A stretch of 12,168 nt of DNA. It comes from Betaproteobacteria bacterium. Its GTDB lineage: Bacteria; Pseudomonadota; Gammaproteobacteria; Burkholderiales; SG8-39. The translations under genes were made by a program, and so were the position numbers. Of this stretch, positions 1 through 6,634 are shown in pieces. The notes below the pieces were generated by a model that was not told the origin of the DNA, did not search any database, and was given only the letters and a program-made list of their open reading frames with translations. The DNA lies in contig SHXL01000072.1 of the NCBI GenBank assembly GCA_009693345.1, positions 1 through 12,168 on the forward strand, given 5' to 3'. Position 1 is the stretch's first letter, and the number at the start of each line of letters is the position of its first letter.

Positions 1-1
1 G

Positions 2-592
2 CACGACCTCGCCTACGCCGACATCACCTTCGACGGGTGGAGGGCGCCCTCGATCATGCAGGTGCCGGGCGCGCGCGACGTGGCGGTGGAATTCTTCACC
101 ATGTCGAAGAGCTACAACATGGCCGGCTGGCGCATCGGCTTCATGGTGGGCAACAAGGAACTGGTGCACGCGCTGGCGCGCATCAAGAGCTACCACGACT
201 ACGGCAGCTTCACGCCGGTGCAGGTGGCGTCGATCGTCGCGCTCGACGGGCCGCAGGAATGCGTCGAGGAAATACGCAAGACCTACGAGAAACGGCGCGA
301 CCTCATGATGAAGGGCCTGCACGACATCGGCTGGATGGTGGACAACCCGAAGGCGTCGATGTACATCTGGTCGAAGACCCCCGAGTACTACGCGAAGATG
401 GGGTCCCTGGAATTCACCAAGTACCTGATGCAGGAGGCGAAGATCGCGGTATCGCCGGGCATCGGCTTCGGCGAATACGGCGACGGCCACGTGCGCATCG
501 CTCTGATCGAGAACGAGCACCGCCTGCGCCAGGCGCTGCGCGGCGTGCGCGAGATGTTCCGCAAGGACGGGTTGTTGAAAGGTGCCGCATGA
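2..592 (+). CDS. alaC: Alanine-type PLP aminotransferase, C-terminal part (5' end outside window)
   Basis: Class I/II fold-type I aminotransferase, closest by motif to E. coli AlaC (glutamate-pyruvate transaminase), cytoplasmic. The reading frame is open from base 2, so the gene begins upstream and about half is visible (196 codons). The fragment starts HDLAYADITFDGW, followed by the PLP-lysine motif SKSYNMAGWRIGF with the Schiff-base lysine at bases 107-109. The block PKASMYIWSKTPEYY, the stretch SPGIGFGEYGDGHVRIALIE (its arginine would bind the substrate carboxylate) and an EMFRKDGLL tail all match AlaC from memory. The TGA stop overlaps the ATG of the homoserine dehydrogenase gene (ATGA), so the two are probably co-transcribed and translationally coupled. 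The ATG at 56 is internal to the domain and is not a start. The exact amino acceptor is inferred. Confidence 0.9.
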   Translation, partial: HDLAYADITFDGWRAPSIMQVPGARDVAVEFFTMSKSYNMAGWRIGFMVGNKELVHALARIKSYHDYGSFTPVQVASIVALDGPQECVEEIRKTYEKRRDLMMKGLHDIGWMVDNPKASMYIWSKTPEYYAKMGSLEFTKYLMQEAKIAVSPGIGFGEYGDGHVRIALIENEHRLRQALRGVREMFRKDGLLKGAA

Positions 593-1899
593 AGCCCATC
601 AATGTAGGGCTGCTCGGCATTGGCACGGTCGGTGGCGGCACCTGGGAAGTGCTCAACCGCAATGCCGGCGAAATTGAACGCCGTGCGGGGCGCGGCATCA
701 GGATCACCAGGGTTGCCGACAAGGATCTCGCCCGGGCAAGAAAAATCGTCGGAACAAAGGCAAAAATCACCCCTGACGCCCATGAAGTCGTGCGGGCGAA
801 AGACATCGACATCGTCATCGAGCTGATCGGCGGCACCGGCATCGCCAGGGATCTCGTGCTGGAGGCGGTCCGGCACGGCAAGCAGGTCGTCACCGCGAAC
901 AAGGCGCTGCTGGCCACGCACGGCAACGAGATCTTCCTCGCGGCGCAGAAGAAGGGCGTGATGGTGGCCTTCGAGGCTTCGGTCGCGGGCGGCATCCCGA
1001 TCATCAAGGCGCTGCGCGAAGGCCTCGCCGCCAACCGCATCGAGTGGATCGCCGGCATCATCAACGGCACCTCCAATTTCATCCTCACCGAGATGCGCGA
1101 CAAGGGCCTGCCCTTCGCCACGGTGCTGAAGGAGGCGCAGAAGAAGGGTTATGCGGAAACCGACCCGACCTTCGACATCGAGGGCGTGGACGCGGCGCAC
1201 AAGCTCACCATCCTGTCGGCGCTCGCCTTTGGCATCCCGATGCAGTTTCCCAAGGCCTACACCGAGGGCATCTCCAAGCTCACGCAGGAGGACATCCGCT
1301 ATGCGGAGGAGCTGGGTTACCGGATCAAGCTGCTCGGCATAACAAAAAGGACCGGCAAGGGCATCGAACTGCGGGTGCATCCGACGCTGATCCCGACGCG
1401 CCGCCTGATCGCCAACGTCGAAGGCGTGATGAACGCGATCCTGGTGAAAGGCGACGCGGTCGGGCCGACGATGTTCTACGGCGCGGGCGCGGGCGCGATG
1501 CCCACGGCGAGCGCGGTGGTGGCCGACCTGGTGGACGTGACGCGGCTCATCACCGCGGACCCGGGACAGCGCGTGCCCCACCTCGCGTTCCAGTCGGACC
1601 GCCTGGCGGGCGATCCGATCCTGCCGATCGGCGCGGTCGAGACCTCCTACTACCTGCGCATGCGGGTGCGTGACCGGCCGGGCGTGCTCGCGGACGTCAC
1701 GCGCATCCTCGCCGATTCGAAGATCTCGATCGACGCCATGGTGCAGAAGGAGCCCAGCGAGGGCGAAAGCCGGGTGGATATCGTGATGCTGACGCACCGG
1801 GCAATCGAAAAGAACGTCAACGCCGCAATGGCGAAGATCGAGAAGCTGCCCACTGTGCTGGGCAAGGTCACGCGCATCCGGCTCGAAGAGTTGCTGTAA
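589..1899 (+). CDS. hom: Homoserine dehydrogenase with C-terminal ACT domain
   Basis: NAD(P)H-dependent reduction of aspartate semialdehyde to homoserine, the branch point to threonine and methionine; cytoplasmic. 436 residues, the usual length for the monofunctional ACT-bearing form. The Rossmann motif GLLGIGTVGGG is at residues 7-17. TANKALLA carries lysine 105, and GYAETDPTFDIEGVDAAHK (187-205) carries the catalytic Asp201/Lys205 pair of the family. GIINGTSNFIL lies at about 157-166. Residues 354-431 form the ACT domain (YYLRMRVRDRPGVLADV), which is known to mediate feedback by threonine in this family. The ATG at 589 was chosen because the Rossmann strand begins immediately after it; a longer frame upstream is antiparallel-free filler inside the aminotransferase. 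A GAAAGG ribosome site precedes it. It overlaps the upstream stop by four bases and the thrC start by one base (TAATG). Confidence 0.96.
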   Translation: MKPINVGLLGIGTVGGGTWEVLNRNAGEIERRAGRGIRITRVADKDLARARKIVGTKAKITPDAHEVVRAKDIDIVIELIGGTGIARDLVLEAVRHGKQVVTANKALLATHGNEIFLAAQKKGVMVAFEASVAGGIPIIKALREGLAANRIEWIAGIINGTSNFILTEMRDKGLPFATVLKEAQKKGYAETDPTFDIEGVDAAHKLTILSALAFGIPMQFPKAYTEGISKLTQEDIRYAEELGYRIKLLGITKRTGKGIELRVHPTLIPTRRLIANVEGVMNAILVKGDAVGPTMFYGAGAGAMPTASAVVADLVDVTRLITADPGQRVPHLAFQSDRLAGDPILPIGAVETSYYLRMRVRDRPGVLADVTRILADSKISIDAMVQKEPSEGESRVDIVMLTHRAIEKNVNAAMAKIEKLPTVLGKVTRIRLEELL

Positions 1900-3260
1900 T
1901 GCGGTACGTGTCGACCCGGGGCGGCGCTGACGCGAAGCGCTTCACCGAGATTTTGCTCGAGGGCCTCGCCGCTGACGGCGGGCTCTACGTTCCCGAGGCG
2001 TTCCCGCGGGCCGACCTCGCGGCCTGGAGGGGCCTGTCGTATCCCGACCTCGCTTTCGCCATTCTTTCGCAGTTCATGGACGACGTGCCGGGCCTGGCCA
2101 TCCTGGTGAAGAAGACCTATACGAAGGAAATCTTCGGCAGCGCCGACATCACGCCGCTCAGGACGCTGGAACCGGGCCTGCACATCCTCGGCTTGTCGAA
2201 CGGCCCGACGCTTGCGTTCAAAGACGTCGCGATGCAGCTGCTTGGGAATTTATTCCAGTTTGTTCTTCAAAAGGAAAGCAGGACGCTCAACATTCTCGGT
2301 GCCACTTCGGGCGATACCGGCTCCGCGGCCGAGCACGCGATGCGCGGCAAGAAGAACGTCAACGTCTTCATGCTCTCGCCGCACGGCCGCATGAGCGCGT
2401 TCCAGCGCGCGCAGATGTTCAGCCTGCAGGACCCGAACATCCACAACCTCGCGGTGCAGGGCGTGTTCGACGATTGCCAAGACCTCGTGAAGGCCGTGAA
2501 TGCCGACGCCGCGTTCAAGGCAAAGTACCGCATCGGCGCGGTGAATTCGATCAACTGGGCGCGCGTCGCGGCCCAGGTCGTTTATTACTTCAAGGGCTAT
2601 TTTTCAGTTACAAAAAGCAGCCAGGATGCGGTCGCATTCGCGGTTCCTTCGGGAAACTTTGGCAACATCTACGCGGGCTACGTGGCGCGCTCGATGGGCC
2701 TGCCGGTACGGCAGCTGATCCTCGCCAGCAACGAGAATGACGTGCTCGACGAATTCTTCAAGACCGGAAAATACAGGATCAGGCAGGCGGCGGTGGCGAC
2801 CTCCAGTCCGTCGATGGATATTTCCAAGGCCTCGAATTTCGAAAGGTATGTATTTGACCTCCTGGAGCGCGACAGCGCGCGCGTGAAGCGGTATTTCACT
2901 TCCCCGGACGGATTCGACCTGTCGCTGGTTCCCAGGCCGGGCTTCGTGTCGGGGCGCAGCACGCATGCCGACCGGCTTGCGACGATTCGCAGCATCCATT
3001 CGAAATATGGCGTCACCATCGACCCGCACACGGCGGACGGCGTCAAGGTCGGCCTCGAGCTGCGCGAACCGGGCGTGCCGCTCATCTGCCTGGAGACGGC
3101 GCTGCCGGCGAAATTCTCCGAGACGATCCGCGAGGCGCTCGGCCGCGAGCCGGAGCGGCCCGCGGGCTTGGCGAATCTGGAGGACCTGCCGCAGCGCTTC
3201 GAGGTCATCGCGCCGGACGCCGCCGCCGTGAAGCGCTACATCGCCGCGCACGCGTCCTGA
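1899..3260 (+). CDS. thrC: Threonine synthase
   Basis: PLP enzyme converting O-phosphohomoserine to threonine and phosphate, last step of threonine synthesis. 453 residues, near family length. The N-terminus MRYVSTRGGADAKRFTEILL and LAADGGLYVPEAFP is the standard opening. The PLP lysine is Lys108 in NGPTLAFKDVAMQLLGNLF. The phosphate-binding stretch GATSGDTGSAAEHAMRG is at 134-150, SGNFGNIYAG at 251-260, and SSPSMDISKASNFERYVFDL follows. The C-terminus has GFVSGRSTHADRLATI and HTADGVKV. The start overlaps the hom stop (TAATG), with no strong Shine-Dalgarno, so translation probably depends on termination of hom. No thrB gene lies between hom and thrC. Two runs of A/T-ending codons (2241-2282 and 2580-2615) stand out against the GC-rich remainder. 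Confidence 0.96.
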   Translation: MRYVSTRGGADAKRFTEILLEGLAADGGLYVPEAFPRADLAAWRGLSYPDLAFAILSQFMDDVPGLAILVKKTYTKEIFGSADITPLRTLEPGLHILGLSNGPTLAFKDVAMQLLGNLFQFVLQKESRTLNILGATSGDTGSAAEHAMRGKKNVNVFMLSPHGRMSAFQRAQMFSLQDPNIHNLAVQGVFDDCQDLVKAVNADAAFKAKYRIGAVNSINWARVAAQVVYYFKGYFSVTKSSQDAVAFAVPSGNFGNIYAGYVARSMGLPVRQLILASNENDVLDEFFKTGKYRIRQAAVATSSPSMDISKASNFERYVFDLLERDSARVKRYFTSPDGFDLSLVPRPGFVSGRSTHADRLATIRSIHSKYGVTIDPHTADGVKVGLELREPGVPLICLETALPAKFSETIREALGREPERPAGLANLEDLPQRFEVIAPDAAAVKRYIAAHAS

Positions 3261-3269
3261 CGCCGGGGG

Positions 3270-3283
3270 TTGACCTGCGTCAA
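3270..3283 (+). promoter_or_regulatory. FNR/Anr/FixK-type operator (TTGACCTGCGTCAA)
   Basis: The sequence TTGAC-CTGC-GTCAA is a perfect palindrome in the TTGA-N6-TCAA form recognised by FNR/Anr/Dnr/FixK regulators of the CRP superfamily. It sits 10 bases after the thrC stop and 57 bases before the hemerythrin-like ATG. Its centre is at 3276.5; a class II activation geometry (-41.5) would put the transcript start near 3318, and the AT-rich TCTTAACT (3303-3310) lies where a -10 element would be, although its match is weak. The site is seen directly; the regulator and the effect are inferred. Confidence 0.7.
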
Positions 3284-3340
3284 GACGGCGGGCATGCGAT
3301 TGTCTTAACTGTGGAAAATGGAAAGAACAGCGAGGCCGGG

Positions 3341-3871
3341 ATGATCAATCCAATCGCCGCATGGCACACGGAGCACGTCTATTTCAACCAGCTCCTTGAG
3401 CTGCTTCACCGGCAGGTGGACGTCTTTCACACCGGCGAACGGCCAAACTACGAATTGATGATGGACATCGTGTCGTACCTGCGCGACTACTCGGACCGGG
3501 TCCATCATCCGCGCGAAGAAGTCGCCTTCGCCCGCCTGGCAAAGCAGTGCCCGGACCTGCAACTGGTGCTCGCGCGCCTCAGCCAGGAGCATCGCGTCAT
3601 CGCGGTGGAACGCCTAGCGCAGGGCGGTGGTACGCGCGCCGCACAGGCTGCGGGTTCCGGACGCGCTGGCCGCGCTGATCCGGGAGCTGCATCCGCGGAT
3701 CAAGCGAAAACTGCAGAGCGCCCTCGAGGCGATCGCGCCCGATCCCGGCTGCGGCAAGCCCCTGAAGGAAGGACTCGCCGGATTGTGGAGCCTGCGGATC
3801 GGGAAATTCCGCCTGATCTACCGCGTCAAGGCGGCACGCCAAATCGATCTGATCGCGTTCGGGCCGCGTGA
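3341..3871 (+). pseudogene. Hemerythrin HHE-domain protein, 3' truncated and run on out of frame
   Basis: Residues 1-93 resemble bacterial hemerythrin (HHE) proteins, four-helix-bundle di-iron proteins that bind O2 or handle nitrosative or oxidative stress. Visible ligands are His9/His12 in AAWHTEHVYF, the HHPREE motif at 55-60, and EHRVI with His84. Homology stops near base 3610-3622: the fourth helix with its HxxxEE ligands is absent. Beyond that the frame stays open to 3871 only because it reads through the toxin gene in another frame, giving low-complexity Arg/Ala-rich sequence. ATG 3341 is preferred to GTG 3311, which would lie upstream of the predicted FNR-dependent transcript start. 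Probably a non-functional remnant; a truncated but folded protein is unlikely with ligands missing. Bases 3602-3608 and 3624-3630 repeat GCGGTGG around the join. Confidence 0.75.
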
Positions 3872-3935
3872 ACGCATCTATGAGGAAACGCATCGCCTGA
3901 TCGCCGCCGGTGCGGCGGATGACAGCGAAACCTAG
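3627..3935 (+). CDS. RelE/ParE-family toxin-like protein, no antitoxin beside it
   Basis: 102 residues resembling RelE-type mRNA interferases. The helical hairpin LIRELHPRIKRKLQSALEAI (about 17-36) is followed by PGCGKPLKEGLAGLWSLRIG and the strand pair KFRLIYRV, IDLIAFGPRERIYEE, the usual core order of this family. The in-frame TAG at 3615-3617 limits the start to this side; GTG 3627 is the first start codon after it, with only a weak AGGG two bases away, so translation may be poor or rely on reinitiation. RelE genes normally pair with an antitoxin gene ending or starting within a few bases; here a truncated hemerythrin gene occupies that place. The TAG stop at 3933-3935 overlaps the stop of the opposing gene. 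It may be silent, neutralised from elsewhere, or itself 5'-trimmed. Confidence 0.72.
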   Translation: MVRAPHRLRVPDALAALIRELHPRIKRKLQSALEAIAPDPGCGKPLKEGLAGLWSLRIGKFRLIYRVKAARQIDLIAFGPRERIYEETHRLIAAGAADDSET

Positions 3936-5260
3936 ATTCCGTAGGCCTTGCGCAGCAGCGTCAGGGGATGGGCTTTTTCGGCCTGCTTCTTTTCCTCCCC
4001 CATGCCCTGCATCAGGTGCCGGCCCGCGATCGGGCAGTCGGAACTGACGTAGTCGGGCTCGGCGGCGGCCAGCGCGCGGAACACCGGTCGCCCGATCTTC
4101 ATCGAGTTGTCGAAGTATTCCTTCTTCACCCCCCAGGTGCCGTCGTGGCCGGCGCAGCGCTCGACGGTCGTGACGACGGTGTCCGGGATCATCTGCAGCA
4201 TCTCGCGCGTCTTCTGGCCGACGTTCTGCACGCGCGAATGACAGGGGATGTGGTAGGCGATCTTGCCGAGCTTCTGCTTGAAGTCCTTCTTCAGCAGCCC
4301 GTCCTTCGCGCGCAGCACGAAATACTCGAAGGGATCGAACATCGCGTCCTTTACCGCCTGCACGCCGGCGTCGTCCGGGAACATCAGCGGCAGCTCCTGC
4401 TTGAACATCAGCGTGCAGGAGGGAATCGGCGTGAGGATGGCGTAGCCCTCTTTGGCGAGTCTTGCCATTCCCGGGATATTCTTTTCCTTTAAAGAGCGAA
4501 CGGATTCCAAATCACCCAATTCGAGCTTCGGCATGCCGCAGCAGGCTTCCTTCTCCACCAGCAGGTACGGGATTTCGTTGTGCGCGAGTATCGCGAGCAG
4601 GTCGTGGCCCATGCCGGGCTCGTTGTAGTTGACGTAGCAGGTGGAAAAGACGGCGACTTTGCCCGGGGTGTTCTTTCCGTCTTTCATCTCGAATTTTTTT
4701 GAAGTAAAAGCGCTTGAACGGAATTCCCTGCTCGCATACTCGGGAAGCTCGCGGTCCTTGTGCACGCCGAGGGTTTGATGCAGAAGATTCCTGGCAAGGC
4801 CGTTCTTGTTCACGGCGTTCACCAGCTGCACCACGACCGGGATGGTGCTCAGCTTGCCCATCGCGTCGGTGGACGACAGCAGCTTGTCGCGGAAAGACGC
4901 CCCGCCCTTTTTGAACTTGATCGCCTTGGCGCGCAGCATCAGGTGCGGGAAGTCCACATTCCAGGTGTGCGGCGGAACGTAGGGGCACTTGGTCATGTAG
5001 CAGGTGTCGCACAGGTAGCACTGGTCCACGACCTTCCAGTAGTCCTTCTTGTCGACGCCGTTCACTTCGAGAGTGCTGGATGCATCGACAAGGTCGAACA
5101 GGGTCGGGAACGCGGTGCACAGGTTCACGCACCGGCGGCAGCCGTGGCAGATGTCGAAGACCCGCTCGAGTTCCTCCAGGGCCTTGGCTTCGTCGTAGAA
5201 CGACTCGCTCTGCCAATCGAGCGGATGGCGGGTCGGGGCTTCGAGATTGCCTTCGCGCAT
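3932..5260 (-). CDS. GlpC/HdrD-like iron-sulfur oxidoreductase subunit (two 4Fe-4S motifs plus CCG domains)
   Basis: 442 residues, apparently complete. The N-terminal ferredoxin-like part has CHGCRRCVNLC (Cys38, 41, 44, 48) and CYLCDTCYMTKCP (Cys81, 84, 87, 92). Two heterodisulfide-reductase CCG-type domains follow: Cys208 with CCG at 240-242 and Cys282, then Cys340 with the degenerate ERCAGHDGTWG (Cys369) and Cys409. This is the layout of GlpC, LldE/LutA-like and HdrD electron-transfer subunits; no membrane helix is evident. In Betaproteobacteria I recall close relatives beside rubrerythrin and a DUF3501 gene, suggesting peroxide or redox defence, but neither is present here. The start MREGNLEAPTRHPLDW matches family N-termini. 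No Shine-Dalgarno precedes the ATG, and a promoter abuts it, so the message may be leaderless. Substrate unknown. Confidence 0.88.
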   Translation of the reverse strand: MREGNLEAPTRHPLDWQSESFYDEAKALEELERVFDICHGCRRCVNLCTAFPTLFDLVDASSTLEVNGVDKKDYWKVVDQCYLCDTCYMTKCPYVPPHTWNVDFPHLMLRAKAIKFKKGGASFRDKLLSSTDAMGKLSTIPVVVQLVNAVNKNGLARNLLHQTLGVHKDRELPEYASREFRSSAFTSKKFEMKDGKNTPGKVAVFSTCYVNYNEPGMGHDLLAILAHNEIPYLLVEKEACCGMPKLELGDLESVRSLKEKNIPGMARLAKEGYAILTPIPSCTLMFKQELPLMFPDDAGVQAVKDAMFDPFEYFVLRAKDGLLKKDFKQKLGKIAYHIPCHSRVQNVGQKTREMLQMIPDTVVTTVERCAGHDGTWGVKKEYFDNSMKIGRPVFRALAAAEPDYVSSDCPIAGRHLMQGMGEEKKQAEKAHPLTLLRKAYGI

Positions 5261-5266
5261 CAGGCG

Positions 5267-5295
5267 ATGTTACGGTGCAGGCCCCGATTGATCAA
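5267..5295 (-). promoter_or_regulatory. Sigma70-like promoter for the iron-sulfur protein, possibly leaderless
   Basis: Reading the minus strand, TTGATC (5295-5290, four of six to TTGACA) is separated by exactly 17 bases from TAACAT (5272-5267, four of six to TATAAT). Only six bases separate the -10 from the ATG at 5260, so transcription would begin at or next to the start codon. The -35 lies inside an inverted repeat, CGATT-GATCA-AATCG (5285-5299), which could be an operator. The promoter is a prediction by eye. Confidence 0.35.
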
Positions 5296-5348
5296 ATCGT
5301 TTCCTGCGATTGACCGGATAACGCGGGGCTATTGCCGCGGGCGGACGT

Positions 5349-5651
5349 TCAGTGGTCTTCTGTGCGCGGAATCGATTCCTCGGCCGGTTCGCCGGTGTCC
5401 GGGTCGATCCAGCCCGAGATGCCGATTTCATCTTCGGCTTCCTCCAGCGTCTCGCCGGGTTCGTACGCGGATTCTTCCGTCGAGCGCATGTCGGCGGCGG
5501 CTTCGGCAAGCGTGGGGAAGGGGCCGTATTCGGTGCCGTGGTTCTCGGCGCGCCAATAGTATCCGTCGGGGCGCTCGGTGATGCGGGCGCGGTCGTCCGC
5601 CGGCTCGACAACCTCCGGCTTGGCAGCAGGAACTTTGGCTTTGCGGCTCAT
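5349..5651 (-). CDS. Small acidic conserved hypothetical protein
   Basis: 100 residues, not assigned to a characterised family. It opens with a basic, low-complexity tail (MSRKAKVPAAKPEVVEP), then a compact segment RITERPDGYYWRAENHGTEYGPFPTLAEAAADM (about 23-55) that looks like a short beta-rich domain, and ends with a very acidic region containing EEAEDEIGISGWIDPDTGEPAEES. Similar small proteins with a WIDP-TGEPAE ending are familiar to me from other betaproteobacterial genomes, which supports it being a real gene, but I know no function. The ATG is seven bases after the stop of the GNAT remnant, so it was probably the downstream gene of a two-gene unit with that acetyltransferase. No clear ribosome site. 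No cysteines, no membrane segment. Confidence 0.7.
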   Translation of the reverse strand: MSRKAKVPAAKPEVVEPADDRARITERPDGYYWRAENHGTEYGPFPTLAEAAADMRSTEESAYEPGETLEEAEDEIGISGWIDPDTGEPAEESIPRTEDH

Positions 5652-5658
5652 GGCGGTT

Positions 5659-5808
5659 TCAGTGTAGACCTACTGCAGCGCGCGCCACTGTTACAAGATC
5701 GCCGTCGCGGCCCGATTGCACGAAGCCCAGGTACTCGGCCAGGCCGAGCATTTCCCGGTTAGCGTTCAGGATGCAGCCGTAGAGCGTGCGGTAGCCCGCG
5801 GCGCCGGC
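5659..5808 (-). pseudogene. GNAT acetyltransferase C-terminal remnant
   Basis: There is no start codon and the piece is too short to be listed as an ordinary gene, but translation of the minus strand gives about 50 codons beginning AGAAGYRTLYGCILNANREM and continuing LGLAEYLGFVQSGRDGDLVT up to a TGA at 5659-5661. The GY(R/K)TLxGxxLxxNxxML...LGF pattern is the C-terminal third of Pat-like GNAT acetyltransferases (last helix and strand of the fold). The acetyl-CoA-binding motif (Q/RxxGxG/A) is missing, so the enzyme is dead. The piece is in the same frame as the TfoX-like ORF and separated from it only by its TAG stop at 5809-5811. A hypothetical gene starts seven bases downstream. Identification rests on motif memory. 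Confidence 0.65.
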
Positions 5809-6153
5809 CTAGCGGCCGCGGGCCGCTTTTACGTAGTCGAGCGAAGCCTGGAACAGCTCGAGATCCTTCTCGTAGTCGGCAGCCTCGGCACGGTCGATCT
5901 GGATCCATTCCCGCGAGCTCGCCATGCCGCCGGGCTGAAAGGGCATCACGTTGTCCCGCGAGAACTGCAGCTCGGTCGCGGTGGCGGCGGGCAGGCGCAG
6001 CCCGACGCCGCGGCCGCTGATGCAGGCGAACATCCGGTCGTTGACGAAATAGGCGTCCAGGTTGTTGATCTTTCTCGCGCTCGCGCCCGGGAGCTTGAGC
6101 AGCAGCGCGTCGATCTGCGCCTTGCGGGTGGACTCGGGGGTATCTGTATTCAT
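5809..6153 (-). CDS. TfoX N-terminal-domain-like small protein
   Basis: 114 residues. KINNLDAYFVNDRMFACISGRGVGLRLPAATATELQ followed by MPFQPGGMASSREWIQIDRA resembles the N-terminal domain of TfoX/Sxy-like and YjbR-like proteins, where a 'MFG' strand, a short LRLP strand, and a 'pmrgWv' strand form a small alpha/beta unit. No DNA-binding or catalytic residues can be named, and the C-terminal TfoX domain is absent, as in many single-domain homologues. The ATG lies six bases after the stop of the amidohydrolase remnant, suggesting shared transcription; no clear Shine-Dalgarno is present. It ends YVKAARGR at a TAG directly followed, in frame, by the GNAT remnant. It could be complete, or its last codons could have been altered by that junction. 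Function unknown. Confidence 0.6.
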   Translation of the reverse strand: MNTDTPESTRKAQIDALLLKLPGASARKINNLDAYFVNDRMFACISGRGVGLRLPAATATELQFSRDNVMPFQPGGMASSREWIQIDRAEAADYEKDLELFQASLDYVKAARGR

Positions 6154-6159
6154 GGGTAA

Positions 6160-6634
6160 TCAGAAGCCGAATAGAATTGCGGGGTTGTCGGCGAGGATCC
6201 GGCGCTGAACCGCCGGGTCGGGGGCCCACTGACCGAGCAGATTATAGAGCGCGATCAAGCCCGCCTTATCGGCGAAGGAAAGGTGCGGGTAGTCGCTGCC
6301 CCAGATGACGCGGTCGGGCGCAACGTCGATGAGCGCGCGCGCCATCGGCAGCACGTCGGAAAAGCCCGGCGCCTGCGACATGCGGTACGTGCCCGTGAAC
6401 TTGATCCAGCAGCGGCCGGCGCCCTGCTCCAGCAGATCGAGCAGCTTGAGGAAGCCCGGCTGGCGCGGGCCGTCCTTGGCGAGGAACATGCCCATGTGGG
6501 CGAGGCTGTGGTCCACGCGCAGCTTCGAGAGCACCGGCAGCATTTCGGCGGTTAGCCAGCCCGGCAGCAGGAAATTGAGGTGCCAGCCGATCTCGGCGCA
6601 GCACGCATCGAGCCGCTGCACGCGCGCCCATCGC
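6160..6634 (-). pseudogene. Amidohydrolase (2-pyrone-4,6-dicarboxylate hydrolase-like), 5' truncated
   Basis: About 157 codons match the C-terminal part of amidohydrolase-2/LigI-like TIM-barrel hydrolases: EIGWHLNFLLPGW, then a DHSLAHMGMF strand with the conserved His, KFTGTYRMS, VIWGSDYPHLSF with the metal-site Asp, and the ending ILADNPAILFGF. Family members run about 270-290 residues; the N-terminal part with the HxH metal motif is missing. Homology begins at about 6632 (VQRLDACCAEIG), where the sequence changes abruptly, and frame, from the HpcH/HpaI aldolase upstream. The frame stays open up to 6780 but that part is aldolase DNA read out of frame. Presumed inactive. Its neighbour and fold suggest an origin in a hydroxy-/keto-acid or aromatic ring-cleavage pathway, but this is inference. 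Confidence 0.8.

Noticed and set aside
37..588. N-terminal extension of hom through the aminotransferase gene
   Set aside because: The extension is low-complexity and out of frame with good aminotransferase sequence; hom homology begins at the ATGA overlap.
388..1797. Long minus-strand open frame opposite homoserine dehydrogenase
   Set aside because: His/Arg/Asp-rich translation with no domain pattern; explained by GC-rich third positions of hom on the other strand.
5289..5296. TTGATCAA as a second FNR box
   Set aside because: The half-sites lack the required six-base spacer; it is better read as part of the inverted repeat and a -35 element.
5281..5329. GCCCCG/CGGGGC inverted repeat as a terminator
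   Set aside because: Arms of six bases with a loop of about 37 and no following T-run; not convincing as a terminator.
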